A stretch of DNA of 64,000 nucleotides from Geoalkalibacter sp. (GCF_030605225.1 NZ_JAUWAV010000003.1:1-64000), one strand, 5' to 3'; positions 35,524-43,775 are shown, counted from the first letter of the stretch. Numbers and translations are program-made. The notes: generated by a model not told the origin, from the sequence alone.

Positions 35524-37803
35524 ATGCGGCTCCGGCGATTCGCCATCCTTGTGTTTCTCGCCTGTTGCGGCTTGCTGCCGGCGATCGGCCATGCCGCGCG
35601 CGGCGAGCTTGACGGCTCGCTGGAATGGCGTTATGGCGCACATACGGCGAAAGAGCGAGGCGAGCGGGTTTTTGACGCGTCCTGGTTCGCTCAGCAGTAC
35701 TCGCTTCTCTACAAAAAAAAGGGCGACTTCGCGCGGGGGCGCGCCGGCAATTACAATCTGGCCCTGGGCTACGAGTGGACCGCCCTCGACGGCGATATCA
35801 ACGGCGAGAGCACCGACGTCACTCTCGACAAAATCCTCTACCAGGGCGATGTCGTCTTCGCGCCCGGCGGTCTGCCCCTGCGTCTGCACCTCTATTCCCA
35901 CGACCTCAACCGCTCGACCTTTTCCACGGGATGGATGCCTGGGCTCTTTGATAGCCTGCCCTCCGACGGGCTGAGTTCTCCGGAAATCCCCGTAGGCATC
36001 AACAACGGCCAGCAGATGACCACCGGTTTCACTCTGCTGCTCGGCTCGGCCAGCGGCGACTACGAGGGCATGTACCGCGATGTGCTGGCCAACGCGCCGC
36101 GTCTGCTGGTCGATTACCAGCAGAACTACGTGCGCGACCTCAAGGGTTTCGCGCCCCAGCATTATCGCGACCGCAACCTGGCCTTCGTGTCCCTCAACAA
36201 AAAGGACAACTGGTTCCACTACCGGGTGTTCGATCACACCGACTTTCTCAATCCCAACAACGACTTCGTCGAAAAAGCCTACATCCTCGGCACCATCGAC
36301 CACACCCTGCAGCGTCGCTGGGTGCGGCTGACCAACTGGATTGAGTTTTCCGTCGACGGCACCTATGCCACCACCAGCATGTCCACCGCGGATCGCGAGC
36401 CCGATCGGCGCTATGATCTCAATTTTTTCACCGTGGCGCGGCGCAAGGGCTGGGAGGCGGCCAACTTCACCTCCTTTCGCCGCGATGTCGACGCCAATCG
36501 GGTGCAGCGCGAGCTGGAAGTGCCCATCTACGTCACGAAAAACCTCGATCCCGAAACCACCCTGCGGGTGCGTTTCATCGGCGAGCGCGAGGACCGCAAG
36601 CTCTTTGCCGCCGACGAGGATTCGACCCGCGAGGTGGTGTTTCTCAGCAATCGCATCGAGGCTCTGCAGCGCCAGCCCTGGAACCTGACCGGTCAGTTCG
36701 ACGCCGAGCGCAAGATGGGGGATCGTGGCGAGGGCGTGTCGGTGCGGGCGCTGGCGGAACTCTTCACCAACCGCGCCCATCGGCCCAAGTACGACATCTT
36801 CAGCGCCTATTCCGTGGCGCATTTCAGCGGCGAGGGCGTGGAGACGATCGACGGCCCCGGCGAGAGCGTCGGTTTCTGGGAGCAGACCCTGACCGGGCGC
36901 ATCGAAACCGATCTCACCCACAGCTACCGCACCGGTGTGACCCAGGAATTTCTCCACGGCACGGGCAGCCTGGATCGCAACGTGAGCGAATACATCCTGC
37001 CCAAGAGCGATCTCGGCCTGCTGCTCTCCGGCGAGGGCGTGAGGCAACGCGACGGCACGGTGTTTCGCTCGACGACCACCTGGTTCGGCGAATACCGCAG
37101 CAGCATGCGTCTCTCCAGTCGGCTGGAGTTGGCCTACGATTTTCTCTCCGACGAGCAGGGCGAGCAGGATGTCACCATTCTCAGCCATCGCCTGCGCTAC
37201 GACAGCCGCAAGTTCCTGGCGTCCTTGCAGAACCGTTTGGTGCTCGGCAGTCATCGCAATGATTCGGGCGGGGTCGGCGTCGGATCGGTGCTGGACGCGG
37301 GAGCCTCCGGCCAGGCCGAGCGCACCCTGGAAACCCGCGCGCACCTGAGCTACTTCCCGGTGCGCGCCGTGGAAGCCACCCTGCGTCTCGACCACGACTG
37401 GCGCAAGCTCAGCCAGGGCGATTCCCAGCAATTTCTGCTGGAGCAGCGCCTGCGCTACCACCATTATCAGCGCGGCGGCGTGGGCCGCAAGCTCTTTACC
37501 CTGGGCGAGGAAATCCTCTACGAGCGCCTCGATCAGCCCTCGACCCTCACCCGCACCGCGCGCACCCTGACCCTGTCGAGCGAGTTCTTCCCCAGCATCC
37601 GCACCCTGCTCGGCGTGCGCCTGCGCTACCGCTACCTCGAACCCGAGGACACCACCACCTACACCGGCTATTTCACCGCCGGCATCAACTGGGAAAAGCT
37701 CACCGTCTCCCTTGATTATTCCTACGGCACCCGCGACGAAGGCGCCATCGAGCCCGAACGCAAGGAGCACCGCTGGGAAGTCCGGGCGCGAAAGACGTTC
37801 TGA
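35524..37803 (+). CDS. Large outer-membrane beta-barrel protein in the cytochrome locus
   Basis: A 759-residue exported protein; the signal peptide ends near residue 24 (IGHAARGE). The rest is alternating hydrophobic/polar with many short aromatic strands and charged loops (for example LEWRYGAHT, YNLALGYEWTALDG, AYDFLSDEQGEQDV, INWEKLTVSLDYSYGT), ending VRARKTF with the C-terminal Phe typical of BAM substrates. There is no plug domain or heme motif. Its size would allow about 26 strands, as in MtrB/PioB-type porins that surround cytochromes, although the MtrB N-terminal CxxC is absent. It has no obvious Shine-Dalgarno sequence. By position I infer it is the outer-membrane channel for the cytochromes upstream. 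Confidence 0.85.
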   Translation: MRLRRFAILVFLACCGLLPAIGHAARGELDGSLEWRYGAHTAKERGERVFDASWFAQQYSLLYKKKGDFARGRAGNYNLALGYEWTALDGDINGESTDVTLDKILYQGDVVFAPGGLPLRLHLYSHDLNRSTFSTGWMPGLFDSLPSDGLSSPEIPVGINNGQQMTTGFTLLLGSASGDYEGMYRDVLANAPRLLVDYQQNYVRDLKGFAPQHYRDRNLAFVSLNKKDNWFHYRVFDHTDFLNPNNDFVEKAYILGTIDHTLQRRWVRLTNWIEFSVDGTYATTSMSTADREPDRRYDLNFFTVARRKGWEAANFTSFRRDVDANRVQRELEVPIYVTKNLDPETTLRVRFIGEREDRKLFAADEDSTREVVFLSNRIEALQRQPWNLTGQFDAERKMGDRGEGVSVRALAELFTNRAHRPKYDIFSAYSVAHFSGEGVETIDGPGESVGFWEQTLTGRIETDLTHSYRTGVTQEFLHGTGSLDRNVSEYILPKSDLGLLLSGEGVRQRDGTVFRSTTTWFGEYRSSMRLSSRLELAYDFLSDEQGEQDVTILSHRLRYDSRKFLASLQNRLVLGSHRNDSGGVGVGSVLDAGASGQAERTLETRAHLSYFPVRAVEATLRLDHDWRKLSQGDSQQFLLEQRLRYHHYQRGGVGRKLFTLGEEILYERLDQPSTLTRTARTLTLSSEFFPSIRTLLGVRLRYRYLEPEDTTTYTGYFTAGINWEKLTVSLDYSYGTRDEGAIEPERKEHRWEVRARKTF

Positions 37804-37830
37804 AAAAGCCGGGCCGATGCCCGGCTTTTT
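37803..37830 (+). terminator. Terminator after the beta-barrel gene
   Basis: Perfect 11-bp stem AAAAAGCCGGG/CCCGGCTTTTT with a 6-nt loop, directly at the stop codon. Confidence 0.9.
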
Positions 37831-37832
37831 CG

Positions 37833-37862
37833 TCCTTGGTCCTTTGTCCTTTGTCCTTTGTT
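37833..37862. repeat. Degenerate heptad array, locus 3 left arm
   Basis: Units CTTGGTC, CTTTGTC, CTTTGTC, CTTTGTT run from 37835 to 37862 after a partial copy. It is inverted relative to the array at 37913-37940, 50 bp away, repeating the arrangement seen at locus 2. Confidence 0.85.
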
Positions 37863-37912
37863 TGAAATCCCAGTAAACTGCTGACGCAAATCAAAGGGTT
37901 ACGCCTTTATCC

Positions 37913-37940
37913 ATTGACAAGGGGCCAATGACAAAGGACC
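37913..37940. repeat. Degenerate heptad array, locus 3 right arm
   Basis: Units GACAAGG, GGCCAAT, GACAAAG, GAC. The start codon of the next gene (37928-37930) falls inside, again giving a protein that begins MTKD. Confidence 0.8.
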
Positions 37941-38683
37941 GCCATTCCGAGGAAACCCTCGACGAACTGCGCATCGGCAAGCTGAAAATTCTTCAGGCGA
38001 AAAACGGCTATCGCTTTTCCCTGGACCCGGTGCTGCTCTGCGCCTTTGCCCGGGTGGGCAAGGGCGCGCGGGTGGCCGATCTGGGGACGGGTTCGGGGGT
38101 GATTCCCTTGATTCTGGCGCGCCGCACCGAGGCCGTGGAGATCGTCGGCATCGAGCGTCAGGCGGAGCCGGCCGAGCGGGCGCGGCGCAGCGTGGCGCTC
38201 AATGATCTGGAGGAGCGCATCCGCATACTTGAAGGCGATGTGCGGGAGATTGGGCGATTCTTCGCGCCCCAGTCCTTTGACCTGGTGCTGAGCAACCCGC
38301 CGTTTCGCGCCCCCGGCAGCGGGCGGCTGGCACCGGCGGATGAGCGGGCCGCGGCGCGCCATGAACTGGCGGGCGGGCTGGAGGATTTTCTGCGCGCGGC
38401 GGCCTGGCTGCTTCCGCCGGGCGGGCGGCTGTACATCATTTATCTCGCTGAGCGTTTGGCCCAACTGCTGGAGGGCATGCGCCGCGCGGGCCTTGAGCCC
38501 AAGCGTCTGCGTTGCGTGCACGGCCGCCTCGGCGAACCGGCGCGCATGGTGCTGGTGGAGGGACGGCGCGGCGGGCGGCCGGGCCTGGCCCTGGAGGCGC
38601 CGCTGCTGGTGTTCTCCGGCGAGGATTACAGTGACGAGGTGCGGGGACTTTACGACGCGGACGAATCGGGCGCGGACGACTGA
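37928..38683 (+). CDS. tRNA1(Val) adenine-N6 methyltransferase-like protein (TrmN6/YfiC family)
   Basis: A 251-residue class I SAM methyltransferase. The SAM loop is VADLGTGSGVIPLIL and the acidic ribose contact is VGIERQ. The catalytic motif is LVLSNPPFRAPGSGR; the N-P-P-F motif indicates methylation of an exocyclic amino group. The preceding DELRIGKLKILQAKNGYRFSLDPVLL segment is the family's typical N-terminus. In E. coli the family member modifies A37 of tRNA1(Val). The first four residues are encoded in the heptad array, and the start has no clear ribosome site other than the AAAGGA just inside it. The 3' end overlaps the convergent DUF721 gene by 34 bp. Confidence 0.85.
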   Translation: MTKDRHSEETLDELRIGKLKILQAKNGYRFSLDPVLLCAFARVGKGARVADLGTGSGVIPLILARRTEAVEIVGIERQAEPAERARRSVALNDLEERIRILEGDVREIGRFFAPQSFDLVLSNPPFRAPGSGRLAPADERAAARHELAGGLEDFLRAAAWLLPPGGRLYIIYLAERLAQLLEGMRRAGLEPKRLRCVHGRLGEPARMVLVEGRRGGRPGLALEAPLLVFSGEDYSDEVRGLYDADESGADD

Positions 38684-39180
38684 GCCGCGCGCCGGGCTTT
38701 TTCGAGCTGCAACTGGCGGCGCATGACGCGCTCCATCTGGCGGCGCAGTTCGGCATCGACGACTGCGGCGAGGGCGGCCGCGATGCGCTGCTCGTCCTCG
38801 GCGTTCAGGCGGATGGTTTTCCAACTCGGCGCCGCGCTTTGCGCCCCGCTTGCCGGGGCCTCGACGCGCCCCTGGCGCAGATAGAGATCGCGAATGGCGT
38901 CGGGACCGAGATGCTCGGCAAGGCGCGCGAGGATGCGTGGCTTGAGCAGTTGCAATTGCTGCATCCACACGGGATGCGCGACGCGCACCTCGAGGATGCC
39001 GTCGCGGATGCGCAGGGGCTGGGTCTGGGCGGCGACCTGCGGTCCCACGGCCTGCTTCCAGCAGGAAAAGGCCCGGTACTTGTGCAGCCGCTCGCCGAGG
39101 CCGCGCTCGGTGAGATATTGCTCCAAAATGTCGCCGAGGGGCAGGGCGCGCGGCATGCGGCCGCGATCGGTTTTTTTCAT
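38650..39180 (-). CDS. DUF721 (DciA-like) protein
   Basis: A 176-residue protein with the DUF721 fold: PLGDILEQYLTERGLGERLHKYRAFSCWKQAVGPQVAAQTQPLRI in pieces, followed by LEVRVAHPVWMQQLQLLKPRILARL. DciA proteins use this KH-like domain to recruit the replicative helicase DnaB in bacteria that lack DnaC. The C-terminal third is Ala/Arg-rich and helical. It starts by a 4-bp overlap with the upstream small membrane-protein gene and ends inside the convergent methyltransferase gene. The family call is good; a helicase-loader role is inferred from other bacteria. Confidence 0.8.
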   Translation of the reverse strand: MKKTDRGRMPRALPLGDILEQYLTERGLGERLHKYRAFSCWKQAVGPQVAAQTQPLRIRDGILEVRVAHPVWMQQLQLLKPRILARLAEHLGPDAIRDLYLRQGRVEAPASGAQSAAPSWKTIRLNAEDEQRIAAALAAVVDAELRRQMERVMRRQLQLEKARRAAQSSAPDSSAS

Positions 39181-39449
39181 GGAGTGTTTTTGCCGCGGCG
39201 CAACAGGCCGCCGAGAAACTGGCCGAGCAGGGCGCAACCCAGGGTGAAGGGCACGATTTCCCAGCCCAGGCCCTCGGCCAGGCGCCACAGGACGATGAAG
39301 GGGATGGAGAGGTGGATGTAGGTGAACCAGGCCAGGGAATACTTGCGCGCGCCCTCGCGCAGATAGCCCAGGGGAACGTTGACGCCCAGGGCAAACAGCA
39401 GCAGGGTCGAAAGGGGCAGGGCCTGAGCGTAGAGCACGGTCGCATTCAT
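39177..39449 (-). CDS. Small integral membrane protein of unknown function
   Basis: A 90-residue protein with three likely membrane segments (LSTLLLFALGVNVPLGYL, SLAWFTYIHLSIPFIVLWRL, IVPFTLGCALLGQFLGGLL) and a short basic tail (RRGKNTP). I chose the ATG at 39449; an in-frame ATG at 39554 would add 35 residues without a ribosome site. AAGG lies immediately before the chosen ATG, which is poor spacing, so initiation is uncertain. It is translationally coupled to the DUF721 gene by a 4-bp overlap. No function is recognised. Confidence 0.65.
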   Translation of the reverse strand: MNATVLYAQALPLSTLLLFALGVNVPLGYLREGARKYSLAWFTYIHLSIPFIVLWRLAEGLGWEIVPFTLGCALLGQFLGGLLRRGKNTP

Positions 39450-39603
39450 CCTTGCGTTGAGGATTGAAGTTCCTGGGGCGGGGCCCGCGAAATATACCTG
39501 ACAAAAATACTCCCTTTTGCTCGGCGGAGTCAACCCAGTGCTTGCAAGGAGCATGCAAAAGTGGCATCATGCCCGCCGGTTCGAGGGAGACGAAGGATAA
39601 CAC

Positions 39604-39855
39604 ATGGTGCGCGAAAACGACATCGTCGCGATTTTTCACGGCATTCATCGGGTGATGAAAGCCGAAAAAATCCTCAAGCAGGCCGGCGCCGATATCCTGC
39701 TGATCCCCACGCCGCGCGAGCTGAGTTCCGACTGCGGGCTGGCGCTGCGTTTCGCGCCGTCGGAGCAGGAGCGGGTGCTCGCGGTGCTCGCCGCCGAGGG
39801 CCTGAGTCCTGTGGAACTTTACCGGCGCAGCGGCCGTGATTATTTGCCGCTCTAG
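39604..39855 (+). CDS. DUF3343 small protein (putative Se/S carrier-like)
   Basis: An 83-residue protein matching the DUF3343 pattern: FHGIHRVMKAEKILKQAGADILLIPTPRELSSDCGLALRF in consecutive pieces, with the conserved Pro-Arg then Ser-Asp-Cys-Gly-Leu segment (Cys44). The family is described as a putative selenium/sulfur carrier and is often found beside cysteine-desulfurase-like or selenium genes, but none is adjacent here. It is divergent from the membrane-protein/DUF721 pair and upstream of ffh, which has its own promoter. The role is unproven; the single Cys is the only obvious reactive residue. Confidence 0.85.
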   Translation: MVRENDIVAIFHGIHRVMKAEKILKQAGADILLIPTPRELSSDCGLALRFAPSEQERVLAVLAAEGLSPVELYRRSGRDYLPL

Positions 39856-39903
39856 CCCTCGCCGCGGGGCGTTCCCCAAGTATCCGGCGTTCCGGCTTTT
39901 TTC

Positions 39904-39932
39904 TTGACAAGGGTATTTCCCTTCTCTATAGT
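39904..39932 (+). promoter_or_regulatory. Sigma-70 promoter of the ffh operon
   Basis: TTGACA (39904-39909), 17-bp spacer, TATAGT (39927-39932), about 40 bp before the ffh start. It is one of the best promoter matches in the window. Confidence 0.8.
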
Positions 39933-39971
39933 TCCAGCTTTGCGCTGTTTTCCGGGTGAGCGGATTCGACC

Positions 39972-41324
39972 ATGTTTGACAATCTGAGCGACAAGCTGGA
40001 ATCGGTTTTTCGCAAGCTGCGCGGGCAGGGCCGCCTCACCGAGGAAAACATCGGCGAGGCCCTGCGCGAGGTGCGTCTGGCGCTGCTCGAAGCCGACGTC
40101 AACTTCAAGGTCGTCAAGGATTTCATCGCCGCAGTGCGTGAGCGCGCCGTCGGTCAGGAGGTGCTCAAGAGCCTCACCCCCGCGCAGCAGGTCATCAAGG
40201 TCGTGCGCGACGAGCTGGCCCGCCTCATGGGCGAAGGGCTCGACAATCGCCTCGATTTGAGCGCGCGCCCGCCGGTGCCCATCATGCTGTGCGGTCTGCA
40301 GGGTTCGGGCAAGACCACCACCTGCGGCAAGCTCGCCCTGAGCCTGCGTCGCGACAAGCGCAATCCCCTGCTGGTGCCCGCCGACGTCTATCGCCCGGCG
40401 GCCATCGACCAGTTGAAGACCCTGGGACGCCAGCTGGGGGTGACGGTCTACGATTCCCAGCCGGGGCAGGACCCGGTGCGCATCTGCGAGGACGCGCGCC
40501 GCTACGCCGAGCTCAACGGCTACGATACGCTGATTCTCGACACGGCCGGTCGCCTGCACATCGACGATGCGCTCATGGCCGAGCTTGATCGCATCAAGGC
40601 GTCCCTCAAGCCGCGCGAGATTCTCTTTGTGGCCGACGCCATGACAGGTCAGGATGCGGTGAACGTCGCGCAGAGCTTCAACGAGCGCCTCGATGTCACC
40701 GGCATCGTGCTCACCAAGCTCGACGGCGACGCCCGCGGCGGTGCCGCCCTGTCCATCCGCGCGGTGACGGGTAAGCCCATCAAGTTCGTCGGGCTGGGTG
40801 AAAAGCTCGACGCCCTCGATGTGTTCCATGCCGATCGCATGGCCCAGCGCATCCTGGGCATGGGCGATGTGCTGACCTTGATCGAAAAGGCCGAGGCGGC
40901 CATCGACAAGGAAAACGCCGCCGAGATGGAGAAGCGCCTGCGCAAGGAGGGCTTCACCCTCGAGAATTTCCGCGATCAGCTCCAGTCCATCAAGAAGATG
41001 GGCTCCATGGAGTCGATCCTCAAGCTGATTCCCGGGGTCGGCAAGCAGATGAGCCAGCTTAAAGATATGCAGATGCCGGACAAGGAGTTGAAGAAGATTG
41101 AAGCCATCATCAACTCCATGACGGCCCAGGAGCGGCGCGATCACCGCATCCTCAACGGATCGCGGCGCATGCGCATCGCCAAGGGCAGCGGCACCACGGT
41201 GCATGACATCAACGTGCTGATCAAGCGCTTCACCGAAGCGCAAAAGATGATGAAAAAGATGCAGAAGCTCGGCCCCAAGGGCATGAAGAACCTCATGCGC
41301 GGCGGTGGCTCGCCTTTCATGTGA
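39972..41324 (+). CDS. ffh: Signal recognition particle protein
   Basis: GTPase that, with 4.5S RNA, targets nascent membrane proteins to FtsY. The 450-residue protein has the N-domain helix bundle, the G-domain P-loop GLQGSGKTTTCGKLA, VPADVYRPAAIDQLKTLG, DTAGRLHIDDALMAEL, TKLDGDARGGAALS, and the Met-rich M domain (KKMGSMESILKLIPGVGKQM, RIAKGSGTTVHDINVLIKRF, MMKKMQKLGPKGMKNLM). It heads the ffh-rpsP-khpA-rimM-trmD-rplS operon, a conserved order. No 4.5S RNA gene is seen nearby. Confidence 0.97.
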   Translation: MFDNLSDKLESVFRKLRGQGRLTEENIGEALREVRLALLEADVNFKVVKDFIAAVRERAVGQEVLKSLTPAQQVIKVVRDELARLMGEGLDNRLDLSARPPVPIMLCGLQGSGKTTTCGKLALSLRRDKRNPLLVPADVYRPAAIDQLKTLGRQLGVTVYDSQPGQDPVRICEDARRYAELNGYDTLILDTAGRLHIDDALMAELDRIKASLKPREILFVADAMTGQDAVNVAQSFNERLDVTGIVLTKLDGDARGGAALSIRAVTGKPIKFVGLGEKLDALDVFHADRMAQRILGMGDVLTLIEKAEAAIDKENAAEMEKRLRKEGFTLENFRDQLQSIKKMGSMESILKLIPGVGKQMSQLKDMQMPDKELKKIEAIINSMTAQERRDHRILNGSRRMRIAKGSGTTVHDINVLIKRFTEAQKMMKKMQKLGPKGMKNLMRGGGSPFM

Positions 41325-41420
41325 AGGCCGGCTCGCGGACCTGGTTCGCCCGTTCGCGTGTTTGGGGATATAATTAAAACCATAGATAAAAACTCAGAGC
41401 TAATCCAGGAGGAACAAAGC

Positions 41421-41684
41421 ATGTCGGTAAAGATCAGGCTGGCCCGCGGCGGCGCGAAGAAAAAGCCTTTCTATCAGGTTGTCGTGGCGGATGAGCGCTT
41501 TCCGCGTGACGGCCGGTTCATCGAGCGTCTCGGGCAATATGACCCGAAGCAGGATCCTCCCATGGTCAGTCTCAAGGAAGACCGTACCCTGGAGTGGCTG
41601 AACAACGGAGCCGAGCCCACCGACACGGTGCGGCAGATCCTGCGGGCGCAGGGAATCTGGGCGAAATTCAAGCAGCCTGCCTGA
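41421..41684 (+). CDS. rpsP: 30S ribosomal protein S16
   Basis: An 87-residue ribosomal protein beginning [19 protein letters not shown], with [19 protein letters not shown] and a C-terminal WAKF segment, all typical of bS16. The frame is open to 41358, but AGGAGG sits 10 nt before the ATG at 41421, which starts the canonical protein. Second gene of the ffh operon. Confidence 0.97.
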   Translation: MSVKIRLARGGAKKKPFYQVVVADERFPRDGRFIERLGQYDPKQDPPMVSLKEDRTLEWLNNGAEPTDTVRQILRAQGIWAKFKQPA

Positions 41685-41749
41685 TTCGACCGTTGCGGTG
41701 ACCGATAGCTGAGCCGGTGAACGGCCTTTCTCCTAGGAAAGGACCTTCC

Positions 41750-41983
41750 ATGAAAGAGCTCATCGAATTCATCGCCAAATCACTGGTCGAACATCCCAAC
41801 GCCGTCTCCATCGTGGAGGAAAAGGCCGAGGACGGCACCATCCTCATCAAACTGGCGGCGGCGCGGGACGATATGGGACGAATCATCGGCAAGCAGGGGC
41901 GCACCGCCAAGGCGATGCGCACCCTGCTCAATGCCAAGGCAACCCGCGAGAATGCGCGGGCCAGCCTGCAGATTGTGGAGTAA
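41750..41983 (+). CDS. khpA: KH-domain RNA-binding protein KhpA
   Basis: A 77-residue single KH domain protein. The RNA-binding loop GxxG is in MGRIIGKQGRTAKAMRTLL. MKELIEFIAKSLVEHP is the standard N-terminus. In other bacteria KhpA partners with KhpB (Jag) and affects sRNA and cell-size control. AGGAAAGGA precedes the ATG; an upstream in-frame GTG at 41717 is less likely. Its stop shares a base with the rimM start (TAATG), so the two are coupled. This gene position between rpsP and rimM is conserved. Confidence 0.93.
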   Translation: MKELIEFIAKSLVEHPNAVSIVEEKAEDGTILIKLAAARDDMGRIIGKQGRTAKAMRTLLNAKATRENARASLQIVE

Positions 41984-42528
41984 TGGGCGACGCGGATCAG
42001 GAGTTGTTCCAGGCGGGGGTGGTGGTCGGCACCCACGGGTTGCGCGGTGATCTCAAGGTCAGACCGCTCACGCCGGGTTCGACGGTTCTGCTCGATACCC
42101 GTACCGTTCATCTGGGGCGGGATGGGCAGGAGGATCTCGCCACCTACCAGGTTCGCCGTGCGGTCGCTCACAAAGGATTGGTGCTGTTGCGGCTGGAGGG
42201 CCGTGAAAGCATCGAGGCCGCCGCGCCGCTCAAGGGGTCGAAGGTTTTCATGCCCCTGGCCGAGTTGCCCGACCTTGAGGACGACGAGTCTTACTGGTAT
42301 GAACTGCAAGGGGCCGAAGTCATCGACCGGCGTCTCGGTTTGCTGGGCATTTTGGAGGATCTCTTCGTCACGGCGGCGCACGATGTCTATGTGGTGCGCG
42401 GGCGCTTCGGCGAAGTGCTGATTCCCGCCGTGGATGAATTTATCCTTGAGTTCGATGAGGAACAAGGTCGTCTGCTGGTCGATCTGCCCTTCGGCCTGGT
42501 TGACGAAGGCACGGAAATTCAAGAGTAA
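41983..42528 (+). CDS. rimM: 16S rRNA processing protein RimM
   Basis: A 181-residue ribosome maturation factor that binds S19 and helps form the 30S head. The N-terminal barrel starts FQAGVVVGTHGLRGDLKVRPLT. The PRC-like C-terminal barrel has YWYELQGAEVID, LGILEDLF, VLIPAVDEFILEFD. Start is coupled to khpA by TAATG. Function follows from the family and operon position. Confidence 0.95.
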   Translation: MGDADQELFQAGVVVGTHGLRGDLKVRPLTPGSTVLLDTRTVHLGRDGQEDLATYQVRRAVAHKGLVLLRLEGRESIEAAAPLKGSKVFMPLAELPDLEDDESYWYELQGAEVIDRRLGLLGILEDLFVTAAHDVYVVRGRFGEVLIPAVDEFILEFDEEQGRLLVDLPFGLVDEGTEIQE

Positions 42529-42546
42529 GCATAAGCAGCGGCGGTT

Positions 42547-43290
42547 ATGACCTTTGACATCCTGACCCTGTTTCCCGGCATGTTCGCCTCGCCCTTTGCC
42601 GAGAGCATTCTGGGCAAGGCGCTGGACAGGGGTCTGATCGGCCTGCGGGCGCACAACTTGCGCCAATGGGCCGAGGGACGTCACCAGGTGACCGACGATG
42701 CGCCCTACGGTGGGGGCGCCGGCATGATCATGAAGGTCGAACCGGTGGCCCGCGCTTTGCGCGACCTGCGGCACCAGGCGCCCGCTGCGCCGGTGGTGCT
42801 GCTGACGCCGCAAGGCAAGCCCTTTCGTCAGGCCGATGCCGCGGCCCTGGCGGCAAAGTCCGGGTTGATTTTCGTCTGTGGGCGTTACGAGGGCTACGAT
42901 GAGCGCATTCGCTCCTTGGTGGACCTCGAATACTCCCTCGGCGATTTCATCCTGACCGGCGGCGAACTGGCCGCCATGGTGATGATCGACGCCATCGCTC
43001 GTCTGGTTCCCGGCGTGCTGGGCTGCGAAGGCAGCGCCGCCGGTGATTCCTTCTCCGACGGGCTGCTGGAATATCCGCAGTACACCCGACCCGCCGAGTA
43101 TGAAGGCATGCGGGTTCCCGAGGTTCTGTTGTCAGGCAACCACGGCGAGATCGCCCGCTGGCGACGACTCCGGCAACTGGAACGCACCGCCCGGAGGCGC
43201 CCGGATCTGCTGGACGCGGCTCCCTTGAGCGTGGAGGAGCGGCGGTTGGTGAATGATCTGCTGAACCCGGCCGATGAGACGTCCGGCTGA
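42547..43290 (+). CDS. trmD: tRNA (guanine-N1-)-methyltransferase
   Basis: Methylates G37 of tRNAs ending the anticodon with G36, preventing frameshifts. The 247-residue SPOUT enzyme has [35 protein letters not shown], the trefoil-knot SAM site [33 protein letters not shown], and [26 protein letters not shown] in consecutive pieces. The ribosome site is weak (GGCGG). It lies 18 bp after rimM in the ffh operon. Confidence 0.97.
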   Translation: MTFDILTLFPGMFASPFAESILGKALDRGLIGLRAHNLRQWAEGRHQVTDDAPYGGGAGMIMKVEPVARALRDLRHQAPAAPVVLLTPQGKPFRQADAAALAAKSGLIFVCGRYEGYDERIRSLVDLEYSLGDFILTGGELAAMVMIDAIARLVPGVLGCEGSAAGDSFSDGLLEYPQYTRPAEYEGMRVPEVLLSGNHGEIARWRRLRQLERTARRRPDLLDAAPLSVEERRLVNDLLNPADETSG

Positions 43291-43369
43291 AAAATCATCC
43301 TTGCCGTCGTTTCACCGGCGGCCCGAAACCCCATAGAGAAACGCTTCGACACACATACAGGAGGACACC

Positions 43370-43717
43370 ATGAACGTCGTCGATCGCCTTGGCATGGAAC
43401 AGATCAAGAAAAACATCCCCGTTTTCAAGGCGGGGGACAGCCTGAAGGTTCACGTGAAAATCGTCGAGGGTGACAAGCAGCGCATCCAGATTTACGAGGG
43501 GGTGTGCATCGGCCGGGTCAACCGCGGCCTGGGTTCGACCTTCACCGTGCGAAAGATTTCCGACGGTTTCGGGGTGGAGAGGATTTTTCCCCTGCACTCG
43601 CCCGTCGTGGAGAAGATTGAAGTGGTGAGCATCGGCCGGGTGCGCCGCGCCAAGCTCTACTACTTGCGCAACCTGCGCGGCAAAGCAGCCCGCATCCGCG
43701 AAAAGCGCTACTCCTGA
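43370..43717 (+). CDS. rplS: 50S ribosomal protein L19
   Basis: A 115-residue bL19 with the canonical segments [50 protein letters not shown] and [25 protein letters not shown] precedes the ATG. Last gene of the ffh operon, closed by a strong terminator at the stop codon. Confidence 0.97.
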   Translation: MNVVDRLGMEQIKKNIPVFKAGDSLKVHVKIVEGDKQRIQIYEGVCIGRVNRGLGSTFTVRKISDGFGVERIFPLHSPVVEKIEVVSIGRVRRAKLYYLRNLRGKAARIREKRYS

Positions 43718-43757
43718 CCAACGAAAAAGCCCCGGGCAACCGGGGCTTTTTCGTTGG
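43718..43757. terminator. Bidirectional terminator after rplS
   Basis: A 17-bp perfect stem (43718-43734 with 43741-43757) has a 6-nt loop and internal A- and T-runs. It serves rplS on the top strand and the convergent 60-residue membrane-protein gene on the bottom strand. Confidence 0.9.
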
Positions 43758-43775
43758 TGCAGCGTGCGCGACAAA

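Noticed and set aside
35459-35974. A 171-codon frame overlapping the start of the barrel gene
   Set aside because: It is a +1 shadow of the barrel gene with Ser/Pro/Arg-rich composition and no signal peptide.
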